Assembly: GCA_005893365.1 (NCBI GenBank)
Contig: VBPB01000352.1
Span: forward strand, 1 to 5,945
Length of the DNA: 5,945 nt
Source of the DNA: Candidatus Eiseniibacteriota bacterium
GTDB taxonomy: Bacteria > Eisenbacteria > RBG-16-71-46
Reading direction: 5' to 3'
The position numbers and the translations under genes were made by a program. The notes below the pieces were generated by a model. The model was not told where the DNA came from, made no database searches, and saw only the letters and a list, made by a program, of their open reading frames with translations. Below, piece by piece: positions 1-5,433 of this stretch (position 1 is the first letter of the stretch; every line of letters begins with the position of its first letter).

Positions 1-2634
1 TAGTAGGCGCCCGGCTCGAGCCGCCCCGCGGCCAGCCGCGCTTCGTGGTGGCCCCGTCCCTCCGGCCCGTTCACGAGCACCGCCACTTCCCGACCGGTCA
101 CGTCGAACACGCGCAGCGAGACCCGGGCCTCGCGCGGGAGGTCGTAGGCGATGGTCGCCTCGCCCTGGGCGGGATTGGGATAGCTCTGCAGCAGCGCGTT
201 GCGTGCCGGGTCGGGCCGTCCGTCGGCGATGCCGGTGGCCTGCAGGAACTGGGTGGTGAAGGCGCCGCGGCCGTGGGTCGCGACCGCGAGCGTGTGGTCG
301 ATGTCGCGGTAGTCCATGTAGCCGACGATGACGTTGCCGATCTCGTTGGTCGCCTCCTGGGCCCACACCGTGGAGCCGCCGGCGAGCGTGTTGGTCGAGA
401 GCACGCCGATGCTGGTCCCGAGGAAGACGTGCAGCAGGCCGTCGAAGTAGAACATCGTCGCCCAGCGGATCGACGGGCCCGAGGCGCCCGCGAGGTTGCC
501 CTCCACGTCGCTCCAGTTGGCGCCGCCGTCGACGGTGTACCAGAGGCTCTGGAAGTTGTAGTTCCCGAACGCCACCAGCGCCTTGTTGGAGTCGGTGGGA
601 TCCACGGCGACGCAGCGGACGAACCCGCCGGTCGCGGTCCCGCCGTTCAAGCCGGGCGGGGTGATGTCGGTCACCGTCGGCGTGGCGGTGTGGATGTTGA
701 CCGCCTTCTTCACGATGCCATCCACCGTCCCGTAGTACATGACGTTGGGCGTATTCGCCTTCGAGAGGCCGATCGCGCTGATGGTGCGCGCGTAGCCGGA
801 CCCCGCCCCCACGTTGGTCGCGGTGAGCGCCGTCCAGCCGAAGGTCGTGGTGGCGACCGGCGCGTCGTCGTTGCGCCAGATCATGCTGCTCGTGCCCGTG
901 TTCCCGCCCGCGTAGTAGAGCAGCAGAGGATTGTTCGGGTCGAGGGCGATCGGGTTCACGAACATCTGGTTGAGCGCCCCCGACGGCGTGATGTCGGTCA
1001 GGTTGCTGCCGTCCCAGTTCTGCCGCTGGGCCTGGCCGCCCTGGTACTGCGTGTAGAGACGGTCTTGGGCCGCCGGCGACACCGCGACGACCGTGCCGTC
1101 CCCGCCGTAGGCCTGCACCCAATCGGAGGCGCCGGGCGCGGTCCCGAGCTGCGAGCCGTTGTCCTGGGCCCCCGCCAGGATGACGTTGCTCCCGACGTCG
1201 GGGGCGATCGCGACCGAATAGAACTGGGTCACGTTGTAGCCGTGGTCGAGGCTGGTCCACACCATGCTGGGCAGCGTGATGTCCGCCGCCCGCGAGATGC
1301 CGCCGTCGCCGGCCGAGTAGTAGACCGCCGGCGTGGCGGGATCGAACCCGCCCGCGTGCAGGTCGGGGTGGTGGTGGCCCGCCGGGTAGAACGAATAGCC
1401 GCCGATGACGGTCGTCGCCGCCGTGCTGGTGAAGCCGTTGGTCGAGCGATAGAGGTTCTGCCCGCCGATGATGATGAACTGATCGTCGTCGGGCTTCACG
1501 TGGATGACCTGGTCGTAGCCGGCCTGGGTGTTGAGGTCGCTGGGCAGGTTGCCGCCCCGGTTCTCCCACACGCCGCCGACCCCGGAGCCGTCGCCCGAGA
1601 CATAGGTGTACTTCCAGAGCTGGTGACCATTGACCTGCGGGGCAGTGCTGGTCCCCTGGACGAAGAAGTAGGCGATCAGGGGATTGGACGGGGCGAGGCC
1701 GATGACGATGCGGTTGGCGGTGGTGGGGAACGACACCGGCCGGATGTCGGTCCAGGTGGTGCCGTTGGTGGAGCGCCACACTGTCTGGAGATTGGCGACC
1801 CGCGTGCTCGCGTACATGACCCCCGCGGGCGTCACCGCCACGTCGATGAGCCCGGAGTCGGAGGGGATGGCGGTGGTCCAGGAGCCGCCGCCATCGGTCG
1901 AGCGGTAGATGCCCTTGAAGGTCGCGGCCAGCACCTCGTCCTGGACCGGATTGGCCGGGTTGGTCGCCACGTCGATGACGTAGTCGAAGGGATCGGTCAC
2001 CTGCGGCGTGCCGGAGACCGTCGACGGCAGGAGCGCCCATGACTGGCCGCTATCGGTGGACTTGAAGATGCCGTCGCCGAGATAGAGCGAGCCCCAGCGC
2101 GTGGCGTTGGTGGTCGAGCCGCGGATCTCCCCCGTGCCCACGTACCAGGTGGCGGTCTTGCCGATGCGCTTGTCCTGGGCGATGCAGCTGGTGCTGTGGA
2201 TCTGGCCGGGGGCCGTGCGCAGCGACCACGAGGCCCCTTGGTCGGTCGAGCGCCAGATGCCCCCCGCCACACTTCCGGCGAGCAGCGTCGTGGGATTGCT
2301 CACGTCCACCGCGAAGACCCGGGTGCGGCCGCCGACGTTGTTGGGCCCGCGCTCGGTCCAGACCAGGGGCTGGACGCGCGAAGCGCAGCTCGCGCCGATG
2401 GATGTCGCGCGGGATGATGCCGGCCATGGGGTCGCGCAGCATCATGAACTCCATCTCGGCCTGGGCGTCCGCGTCGTCCTCGGTGCCCAGCGACATCGGG
2501 ATCACGCCCGCGCGCAGCCGCGCGTCACGATCGGGCGTCCGCCCCCCGGCCGGCGATCGCGGCGAGGGCGGGATCAGGGTGATCAGGGCGATGAGGATGA
2601 GGAGGGTCAGGCGGCCCAAGATGGCCTGTCTCAT
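1..2634 (-). CDS. Secreted Asp-box (BNR/VPS10-like) beta-propeller protein with FlgD-like C-terminal domain; partial, one frameshift
   Basis: This is probably an exported surface or secreted protein. The ATG at 2634 follows GGGAG at 5-nt spacing and starts a signal peptide (about residues 1-22, hydrophobic LTLLILIALITLI). A propeller follows from about residue 87, opening with a WTERGPNNVGGRTR segment. Asp-boxes (S-x-D-x-G-x-S/T-W) are STDQGASW (2226-2249), STDSGQSW (2037-2060), STDGGGSW (1878-1901), a degenerate STNGTTW (1752-1772) and TVDGGANW (513-536). A histidine-rich HHHPDLHA motif lies near 1353-1376. The last ~75 residues (about 1-225) carry SYPNP and VFDVTGREVAVLV, typical of FlgD Ig-like / type IX-style sorting tails. 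The final residues are outside the window. The signal-peptide frame and the propeller frame are offset at 2375-2380, and the propeller frame is otherwise open to the edge. Joined length is about 878 residues here. I see no sialidase FRIP motif or catalytic set, so enzymatic activity is not supported; automatic names such as 'glycosyl hydrolase' would be loose. Confidence 0.85.
2375..2380 (-). other. Frameshift site in a CGCGCG tract of the propeller gene
   Basis: Reading from the ATG at 2634, the frame runs through ...RRELRFA and then turns into Arg/Pro-rich nonsense that stops at 2050. The propeller frame, recognisable from VQPLVWTERGPNNVGG onward, is offset and has its own upstream stop at 2442-2444, with no good start after it. 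Adding one CG unit to the tract, or removing one base, joins the two frames as RELRFA-RVQPLVW. A short CG repeat is a plausible site for slippage or a sequencing or assembly indel. The stretch between the two parts also looks shorter than I would expect for such proteins, so a slightly larger deletion is possible. Confidence 0.8.
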
Positions 2635-2682
2635 GGCGACTCCCGGGTGACGGGCGGGCTGTGGGTCACGACGCGTAGCTAG

Positions 2683-2712
2683 ATGGTACCGCGGTCACCG
2701 ACCCCCGCCCAA
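2683..2712 (-). promoter_or_regulatory. Weak candidate sigma-70-type promoter for the propeller gene
   Basis: On the minus strand, TTGGGC (2712-2707) and TACCAT (2688-2683) are separated by 18 nt and lie about 50 nt upstream of the ATG at 2634. They match the TTGACA/TATAAT consensus at three and four positions respectively. The spacing and location are reasonable, but the match is poor and GC-rich DNA yields such pairs by chance. Apart from this and the hairpins described separately, I see nothing else in the 2635-2856 spacer. Confidence 0.2.
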
Positions 2713-2778
2713 CGCGTTTCGTCCGACCCGGTCGCCCCGCCACCCGGCCCTCTGGCGGGATGGCCCGGATAAGCGCGT

Positions 2779-2820
2779 GCGGGGCACCCGGGCGACCCCC
2801 GACGCCCGAAGATGCCCCGC
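2779..2820 (-). terminator. Nested hairpin between the NTF2-fold gene and the propeller gene; possible terminator
   Basis: An outer perfect 8-bp stem pairs GCGGGGCA (2779-2786) with TGCCCCGC (2813-2820). Inside it, CGGGCG (2789-2794) pairs with CGCCCG (2803-2808) around an 8-nt loop, with a small asymmetric internal loop between the stems. It lies 37 nt past the stop codon of the upstream minus-strand gene and well before the next start, as expected for a terminator. No T-run follows on the minus strand, so it would be a non-canonical terminator or a structured leader. A smaller 6-bp stem, CCGGCC/GGCCGG (2831-2836/2845-2850), sits closer to the stop codon. Confidence 0.4.
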
Positions 2821-2856
2821 CGAACCGCCGCCGGCCCGGTCACCGGCCGGATGGTC

Positions 2857-3294
2857 TCAGGCGCGCGCGGCCGACATGGCCCCGATCTGCTGGAGGAAGC
2901 TCATCATGTCGAAGTAGTGGTGGATCTCCTTGACCTTGTCGCCCTGGAACTTGACCACCATCGCCGCGGAGGTGGTCTGGCGCCTCCCCGAAGCCGGAAG
3001 CGTCCCGCCGGGACCGGTGAACGGACCGTCGTGCGTCCCTTGCCAGGTGATCTCCAGCGTCGCGTTGGAGCCCGAGACGAACACGTTGGTCACCTTGCCG
3101 TCCGAGTCGGACATCGCCTGCTTCCAACCCTGGAGAGTCTTGACGATCTGGTCCGGCCCCTTGACCTGACGCTGCGTGCCCAGCTCGTTGTAGAGGGCGT
3201 CGGGCGTCAGGATCGACTTGAGCAGCTTCCAGTCGGCGGTGTTGTAACTGTTCACGATGTCGCGGGCGATGCGGGTGAGGTCCTGGTCGCTCAT
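2857..3294 (-). CDS. NTF2-fold SnoaL-like / ester cyclase-like protein (downstream paralogue)
   Basis: A 145-residue small cytosolic protein with no signal peptide and the usual length for a single NTF2-like cone fold. The N-terminal helix region (RIARDIVNSYNTADWKLL) and a following Pro-Asp-Ala-Leu-Tyr stretch match the SnoaL-like start. C-terminal landmarks are GTHDGP (86-91), PASGR (100-104), HHYFD (125-129) and LQQIG (134-138), the pattern of predicted ester cyclase / SnoaL-like polyketide cyclase family proteins. Members include cyclases, hydrolases and isomerases as well as many of unknown substrate, so no reaction is assigned. The ATG at 3294 is preceded by AAAGGGA at about 5-nt spacing. 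It follows its paralogue (stop at 3392) after 97 nt on the same strand, suggesting an operon. Nothing in the neighbourhood identifies a polyketide pathway. Confidence 0.85.
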   Translation of the reverse strand: MSDQDLTRIARDIVNSYNTADWKLLKSILTPDALYNELGTQRQVKGPDQIVKTLQGWKQAMSDSDGKVTNVFVSGSNATLEITWQGTHDGPFTGPGGTLPASGRRQTTSAAMVVKFQGDKVKEIHHYFDMMSFLQQIGAMSAARA

Positions 3295-3307
3295 GGCATT
3301 CCCTTTC

Positions 3308-3330
3308 CGGGGCGGACGACGTCCGCTCCG
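3308..3330 (-). repeat. Hairpin abutting the ribosome-binding site of the downstream NTF2-fold gene
   Basis: CGGGGCGGAC (3308-3317) pairs with GTCCGCTCCG (3321-3330) around a 3-nt loop, with one mismatch in ten pairs. In the minus-strand transcript it ends only a couple of bases before the AAAGGGA ribosome-binding site of the gene starting at 3294. It could influence that gene's translation or mark a transcript end, but no function is shown. Confidence 0.4.
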
Positions 3331-3347
3331 TGGTGCGAGTCAGACAG

Positions 3348-3363
3348 GCGCCGGATCCGGCGC
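3348..3363. repeat. Perfect 16-bp palindrome between the two NTF2-fold genes
   Basis: GCGCCGGATCCGGCGC is fully self-complementary, centred on GATC, and lies about 28 nt past the stop codon of the upstream gene. It could be a protein-binding operator or a weak hairpin, although the lack of a loop makes a small hairpin strained. No T-run follows, so a classical terminator is unlikely. Confidence 0.5.
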
Positions 3364-3391
3364 GAGGATGGGATGACCGTCTCCACGCCGG

Positions 3392-3838
3392 TCACCGGGT
3401 CGCGAGGCTCTCGGGGCTCACGCCCAGCTGGCGCAGCAGGGTGGTGGTGTCGTAGTAGACGCGCCCCTCGGTCACCTTGCCGTTGGCGAGGCGCATCACC
3501 TCGCAGAACCGCATGTCGAGCTTCCGGCCGGTCGGCGGGATGCTGCCGTGCGGCGAGGCCAGGGGCCCCTGGTGCGTCCCGCGGGCGACGAACTCGGTCA
3601 CCACCGCGTCCTCGGAGGCGACCTGCTGCTGGATCTCGACACGCGCGTCGGGGAAGGCGGTGAGCCATCCCTGGACGAACGCCTTGAACCCGGTCGGGCC
3701 CTGGAAGACCTGGGCGGTGGGTGTGTCGCTCCAGGTGACGTCGCCGGCTACGAGCTTCGTCATGTCGTCGAGCTTGCGATCGTTGAACAACGCGTAGAAC
3801 GTCTTGGCGAGGGCGATGGTGTCCTTTGAGGTCGCCAC
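3392..3838 (-). CDS. NTF2-fold SnoaL-like / ester cyclase-like protein (upstream paralogue), GTG start
   Basis: A 148-residue single-domain protein. A helix-rich start (DTIALAKTFYALFNDRKLDD) and WSDTP are followed by GTHQGP (87-92), PPTGR (101-105), the RLANGKVTEGRVYYD region ending near 130, and LLRQLG (134-139), characteristic of the SnoaL-like / ester cyclase group. The open frame extends upstream to an ATG at 3943, but those 35 extra residues are Arg/Ser/Pro-rich filler. The GTG at 3838 has a strong AGGGAGGA ribosome-binding site just upstream and begins where family similarity begins, so it is preferred. Over the last 55 positions it aligns without gaps to the neighbour at 2857-3294 with 19 identities, indicating an ancient tandem duplication. 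It is probably first in a two-gene operon. Substrate unknown; some such families act as isomerases or have no known activity. Confidence 0.87.
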   Translation of the reverse strand: MATSKDTIALAKTFYALFNDRKLDDMTKLVAGDVTWSDTPTAQVFQGPTGFKAFVQGWLTAFPDARVEIQQQVASEDAVVTEFVARGTHQGPLASPHGSIPPTGRKLDMRFCEVMRLANGKVTEGRVYYDTTTLLRQLGVSPESLATR

Positions 3839-3840
3839 GA

Positions 3841-3850
3841 CTTCCTCCCT
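3841..3850 (-). promoter_or_regulatory. Ribosome-binding site fixing the GTG start at 3838
   Basis: The minus strand reads AGGGAGGAAG here, with the GGAGG core at 3848-3844 and 5 nt to the GTG. This is much better than anything ahead of the in-frame ATG at 3943 and is the main reason for choosing the shorter protein. Confidence 0.7.
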
Positions 3851-3857
3851 GGTTTCG

Positions 3858-3887
3858 CGGACCGATCGGGGCCCGCGCGCCGGTCCG
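3858..3887 (-). repeat. Inverted repeat in the leader of the first NTF2-fold gene
   Basis: CGGACCG (3858-3864) and CGGTCCG (3881-3887) are perfect complements around a 16-nt GC-rich loop, 20-50 nt upstream of the GTG start. It could be a leader hairpin or an operator. At this base composition a 7-bp match can arise by chance. Confidence 0.3.
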
Positions 3888-4069
3888 GACGATGGCGAGC
3901 GCGCGCGAGGGGAACTGGGAGACCGCGCTTGCATCCGTTCCACGCCAGACCGAGGAAGCCTACTGCGGCGCCTGGCCGCCGGTGGTCAAGTCCTCTTCAA
4001 GAATGTGCGGCCGGCTGTGGCACGCGGGCCACGGTCCCTTATCCGGGCATCCGTCCGATGGTGAAACCA

Positions 4070-4093
4070 CCCACCCGTAACCACCCCACTCCC
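4070..4093 (-). other. G-quadruplex motif on the minus strand upstream of the envelope-protein gene
   Basis: On the plus strand four C-runs occur at 4070-4072, 4074-4076, 4084-4087 and 4091-4093. On the minus strand these are G3, G4, G3 and G3 runs with loops of 3, 7 and 1 nt, satisfying the classical G3+N1-7 quadruplex pattern. The motif ends 41 nt before the ATG at 4134. The tract also contains ACCACCC twice, at 4066 and 4080, 14 nt apart. Confidence 0.5.
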
Positions 4094-4121
4094 AAGCGGA
4101 TGGTCGCCGCGTCCTCACCAG

Positions 4122-4127
4122 AGGAGG
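4122..4127 (+). promoter_or_regulatory. Consensus ribosome-binding site for the gene at 4134
   Basis: A full AGGAGG lies 6 nt upstream of the ATG at 4134. It decides the start even though this leaves an unusually long segment ahead of the hydrophobic stretch. In-frame GTG codons nearer the membrane segment have no comparable site. Confidence 0.8.
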
Positions 4128-4133
4128 AAGGCC

Positions 4134-5258
4134 ATGCTGACCCTGCTGAGTCTCATCACCTGCGCCCGCCAGAGCGGGCAATGGGCCGCCTGCCGGTTGA
4201 TGCAGATCCGGTCCGCGTCGTCCCGTGTCATCCGCAACCTGGTTCGGCGCGCCGCCGCGCTCGACCCGTGCCGTCTCTCGGTGCCGGTGCCGATCCCGGT
4301 CCGCGTGCCGCGGCTGAGCGCGTTCACGCTCAGCTCGGCCCTGCTGCTCGCCGCGCTGGCGGTGTCCCCCGCCGCCGCGTGGCGCGGCATCGGCTACGAA
4401 GCCGCCGCCGACGGCCGCCTGGTGGACGTGCAGGTGCAGGTGGACGGGCGCGACGCGCCGCTCTACCTGCCCACCGACGGCTCGGACCGCCTTTACTTCC
4501 AGGCGTTCAAGGGCCGTCACTACGCGCTGGTGCTCACCAACAACACCGGACGCCGCGTCGGCGTGCTGATCGCGGTGGACGGTCTCAACGTCGTGAACGG
4601 CGAGCGCTCGAGCCTCTCCTCCGGGGAGCCGATGTACGTGCTCGACCCGTGGGAACGGACCGTGATCCGTGGCTGGCGCTCGTCGCTCGAGCACACGCGG
4701 CAGTTCGTGTTCGTGGACGAGGATCGCTCCTACGCCGAGCGGACCGGCCAGGCCAACGGTGACCTGGGCTGGGTGCGGGTGATGGCGTTCCGCGAGCGCG
4801 GCCAGCAGTGGTTCCCGCCGCTGCCCGGCCGCATCGACGACCGCGATCGTGGTCAGCAGGACGGCGAGGAACGCCCGTACGGCACGCTCGACGGCCACCG
4901 GAGCGACGGACCGACGGCGCGCCGTGAGGCGCCCGAGGCCGGCGCCGCGCCGCAGTCGCGTCAGGAGTCCGACCAGCTCCAGCCGCGCGAGAACGGCAAC
5001 GAGACCAAGTCGTACCGCGAGGTCGCGCCGCAGCAGACGGCGCCCTCGGTCCCCGGCACGGGCTGGGGCCAGAAGCAGTGGGACCCGGTGCGCCGGGTGT
5101 GGTTCGTGCCCGAGGCTTATGCCACCGACCAGATCGTGCTGCGCTACGAATACGCCTCGGGGCTGCGGGCGCTCGGCATCCTTCCGGGCAACTTCCGCAA
5201 CCGGCTCTGGGAGCGCGAGCGCGGCGAGCTCGGCTTCGCCCAGCCGCCGCGGTGGTAG
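4134..5258 (+). CDS. Envelope-associated protein of unknown function, with signal/membrane segment, beta-rich domain and C-terminal domain
   Basis: 374 residues; I recognise no named family. Residues 1-60 are basic with several Cys and Arg. Residues 61-82 form one hydrophobic segment (SAFTLSSALLLAALAVSPAA) ending in an Ala-rich, signal-peptidase-like site before WRGIGYEA, so the remainder is probably outside the cytoplasm. Residues 95-222 form a beta-rich domain with LVLTNNTGRRVGVLIAVDGL, YVLDPWERTVIRGWRSS, FVFVDEDRSYAERTGQ and GWVRVMAFRE. Residues 230-305 are a charged, Gln/Arg/Glu/Pro-rich and probably disordered linker. Residues 308-374 form a second conserved-looking piece with GTGWGQ, WDPVRRVWFVPEAYATDQ and LRYEYASGLRALGI. 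Two conserved ends around a variable linker suggest a scaffold or binding protein rather than a classic enzyme; this is inference. It is transcribed alone, divergent from the NTF2-fold pair. The codon-level bias is normal for the region and the protein reads as real, unlike the His/Arg-rich antisense frame. Confidence 0.85.
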   Translation: MLTLLSLITCARQSGQWAACRLMQIRSASSRVIRNLVRRAAALDPCRLSVPVPIPVRVPRLSAFTLSSALLLAALAVSPAAAWRGIGYEAAADGRLVDVQVQVDGRDAPLYLPTDGSDRLYFQAFKGRHYALVLTNNTGRRVGVLIAVDGLNVVNGERSSLSSGEPMYVLDPWERTVIRGWRSSLEHTRQFVFVDEDRSYAERTGQANGDLGWVRVMAFRERGQQWFPPLPGRIDDRDRGQQDGEERPYGTLDGHRSDGPTARREAPEAGAAPQSRQESDQLQPRENGNETKSYREVAPQQTAPSVPGTGWGQKQWDPVRRVWFVPEAYATDQIVLRYEYASGLRALGILPGNFRNRLWERERGELGFAQPPRW

Positions 5259-5314
5259 GTCGGCCCGGCGCCCGCCGGTCAGACGGACCGGCGTGACGCA
5301 GGCCTCAACCAAGC

Positions 5315-5343
5315 GAGCCGCCTCCCCGAGCGGGAGGCGGCTC
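5315..5343. terminator. Perfect 12-bp hairpin between convergent genes; probable bidirectional terminator
   Basis: GAGCCGCCTCCC (5315-5326) pairs perfectly with GGGAGGCGGCTC (5332-5343) around the 5-nt loop CGAGC. It lies 56 nt after the plus-strand stop at 5258 and 90 nt after the minus-strand stop at 5434, so it can serve both convergent genes. The following bases (CTTGCGTT on plus, GCTTGGTT on minus) are only weakly T-rich, as is common in GC-rich genomes. The rest of 5259-5433 holds nothing I recognise. Confidence 0.8.
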
Positions 5344-5433
5344 CTTGCGTTGGGTGCCTGATGAGCGCGGCCGCACGCGGCCTGCGGGCCGCGGGGCCAG
5401 CATGGGCCGCAGCGCGACCCGGGCGATGGTGCG

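Larger units (their letters stand above)
3851..4121. promoter_or_regulatory. Divergent intergenic region, presumed to hold both promoters
   Basis: The region lies between divergent starts at 3838 (minus) and 4134 (plus), so promoters in both directions are expected. I cannot place a convincing -35/-10 pair. A minus-strand TTGACC (3989-3984) resembles a -35 box but has no matching -10. Other elements are short inverted repeats GGAAC...GTTCC (3911-3915/3937-3941) and GTGGC...GCCAC (4017-4021/4028-4032), and the C-rich tract described separately. No credible small gene was seen. Confidence 0.4.

Noticed and set aside
45..2042. A 665-codon open frame on the plus strand
   Set aside because: It is exactly codon-aligned opposite the propeller gene, and its product is Arg/Val/Gly/His-rich with no recognisable domain. 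The minus strand shows Asp-boxes and a coherent fold. The open antisense frame follows from the GC-rich codon choice.
1..2634. Calling the propeller protein a sialidase because of its Asp-boxes
   Set aside because: Asp-boxes are structural and occur in many propellers. No FRIP motif or catalytic Arg/Tyr/Glu pattern was seen.
2812..3663. A 283-codon open frame on the plus strand
   Set aside because: It is antisense to both NTF2-fold genes and across their spacer, and its second half degenerates into Arg/Ser/Pro repeats.
3911..3941. Possible ECF-sigma promoter starting with GGAAC
   Set aside because: The downstream CGTT is about 19 nt away, too far for the usual spacing, and the surrounding bases do not match on either strand.
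3839..3943. N-terminal extension of the first NTF2-fold gene to an ATG at 3943
   Set aside because: The extra 35 residues are low-complexity Arg/Ser/Pro, and the GTG at 3838 has a far stronger ribosome-binding site and fits the family's length.
4017..4032. Possible sigma-54 promoter (TGGCACG) upstream of the envelope-protein gene
   Set aside because: The -24-like half is present, but the required GC of the -12 element at the right spacing is missing.
3960..5312. A 450-codon open frame on the minus strand
   Set aside because: It lies antisense to the envelope-protein gene, is His/Arg/Ala-rich with no motif, and runs through the terminator hairpin. The plus-strand gene has a consensus ribosome-binding site.
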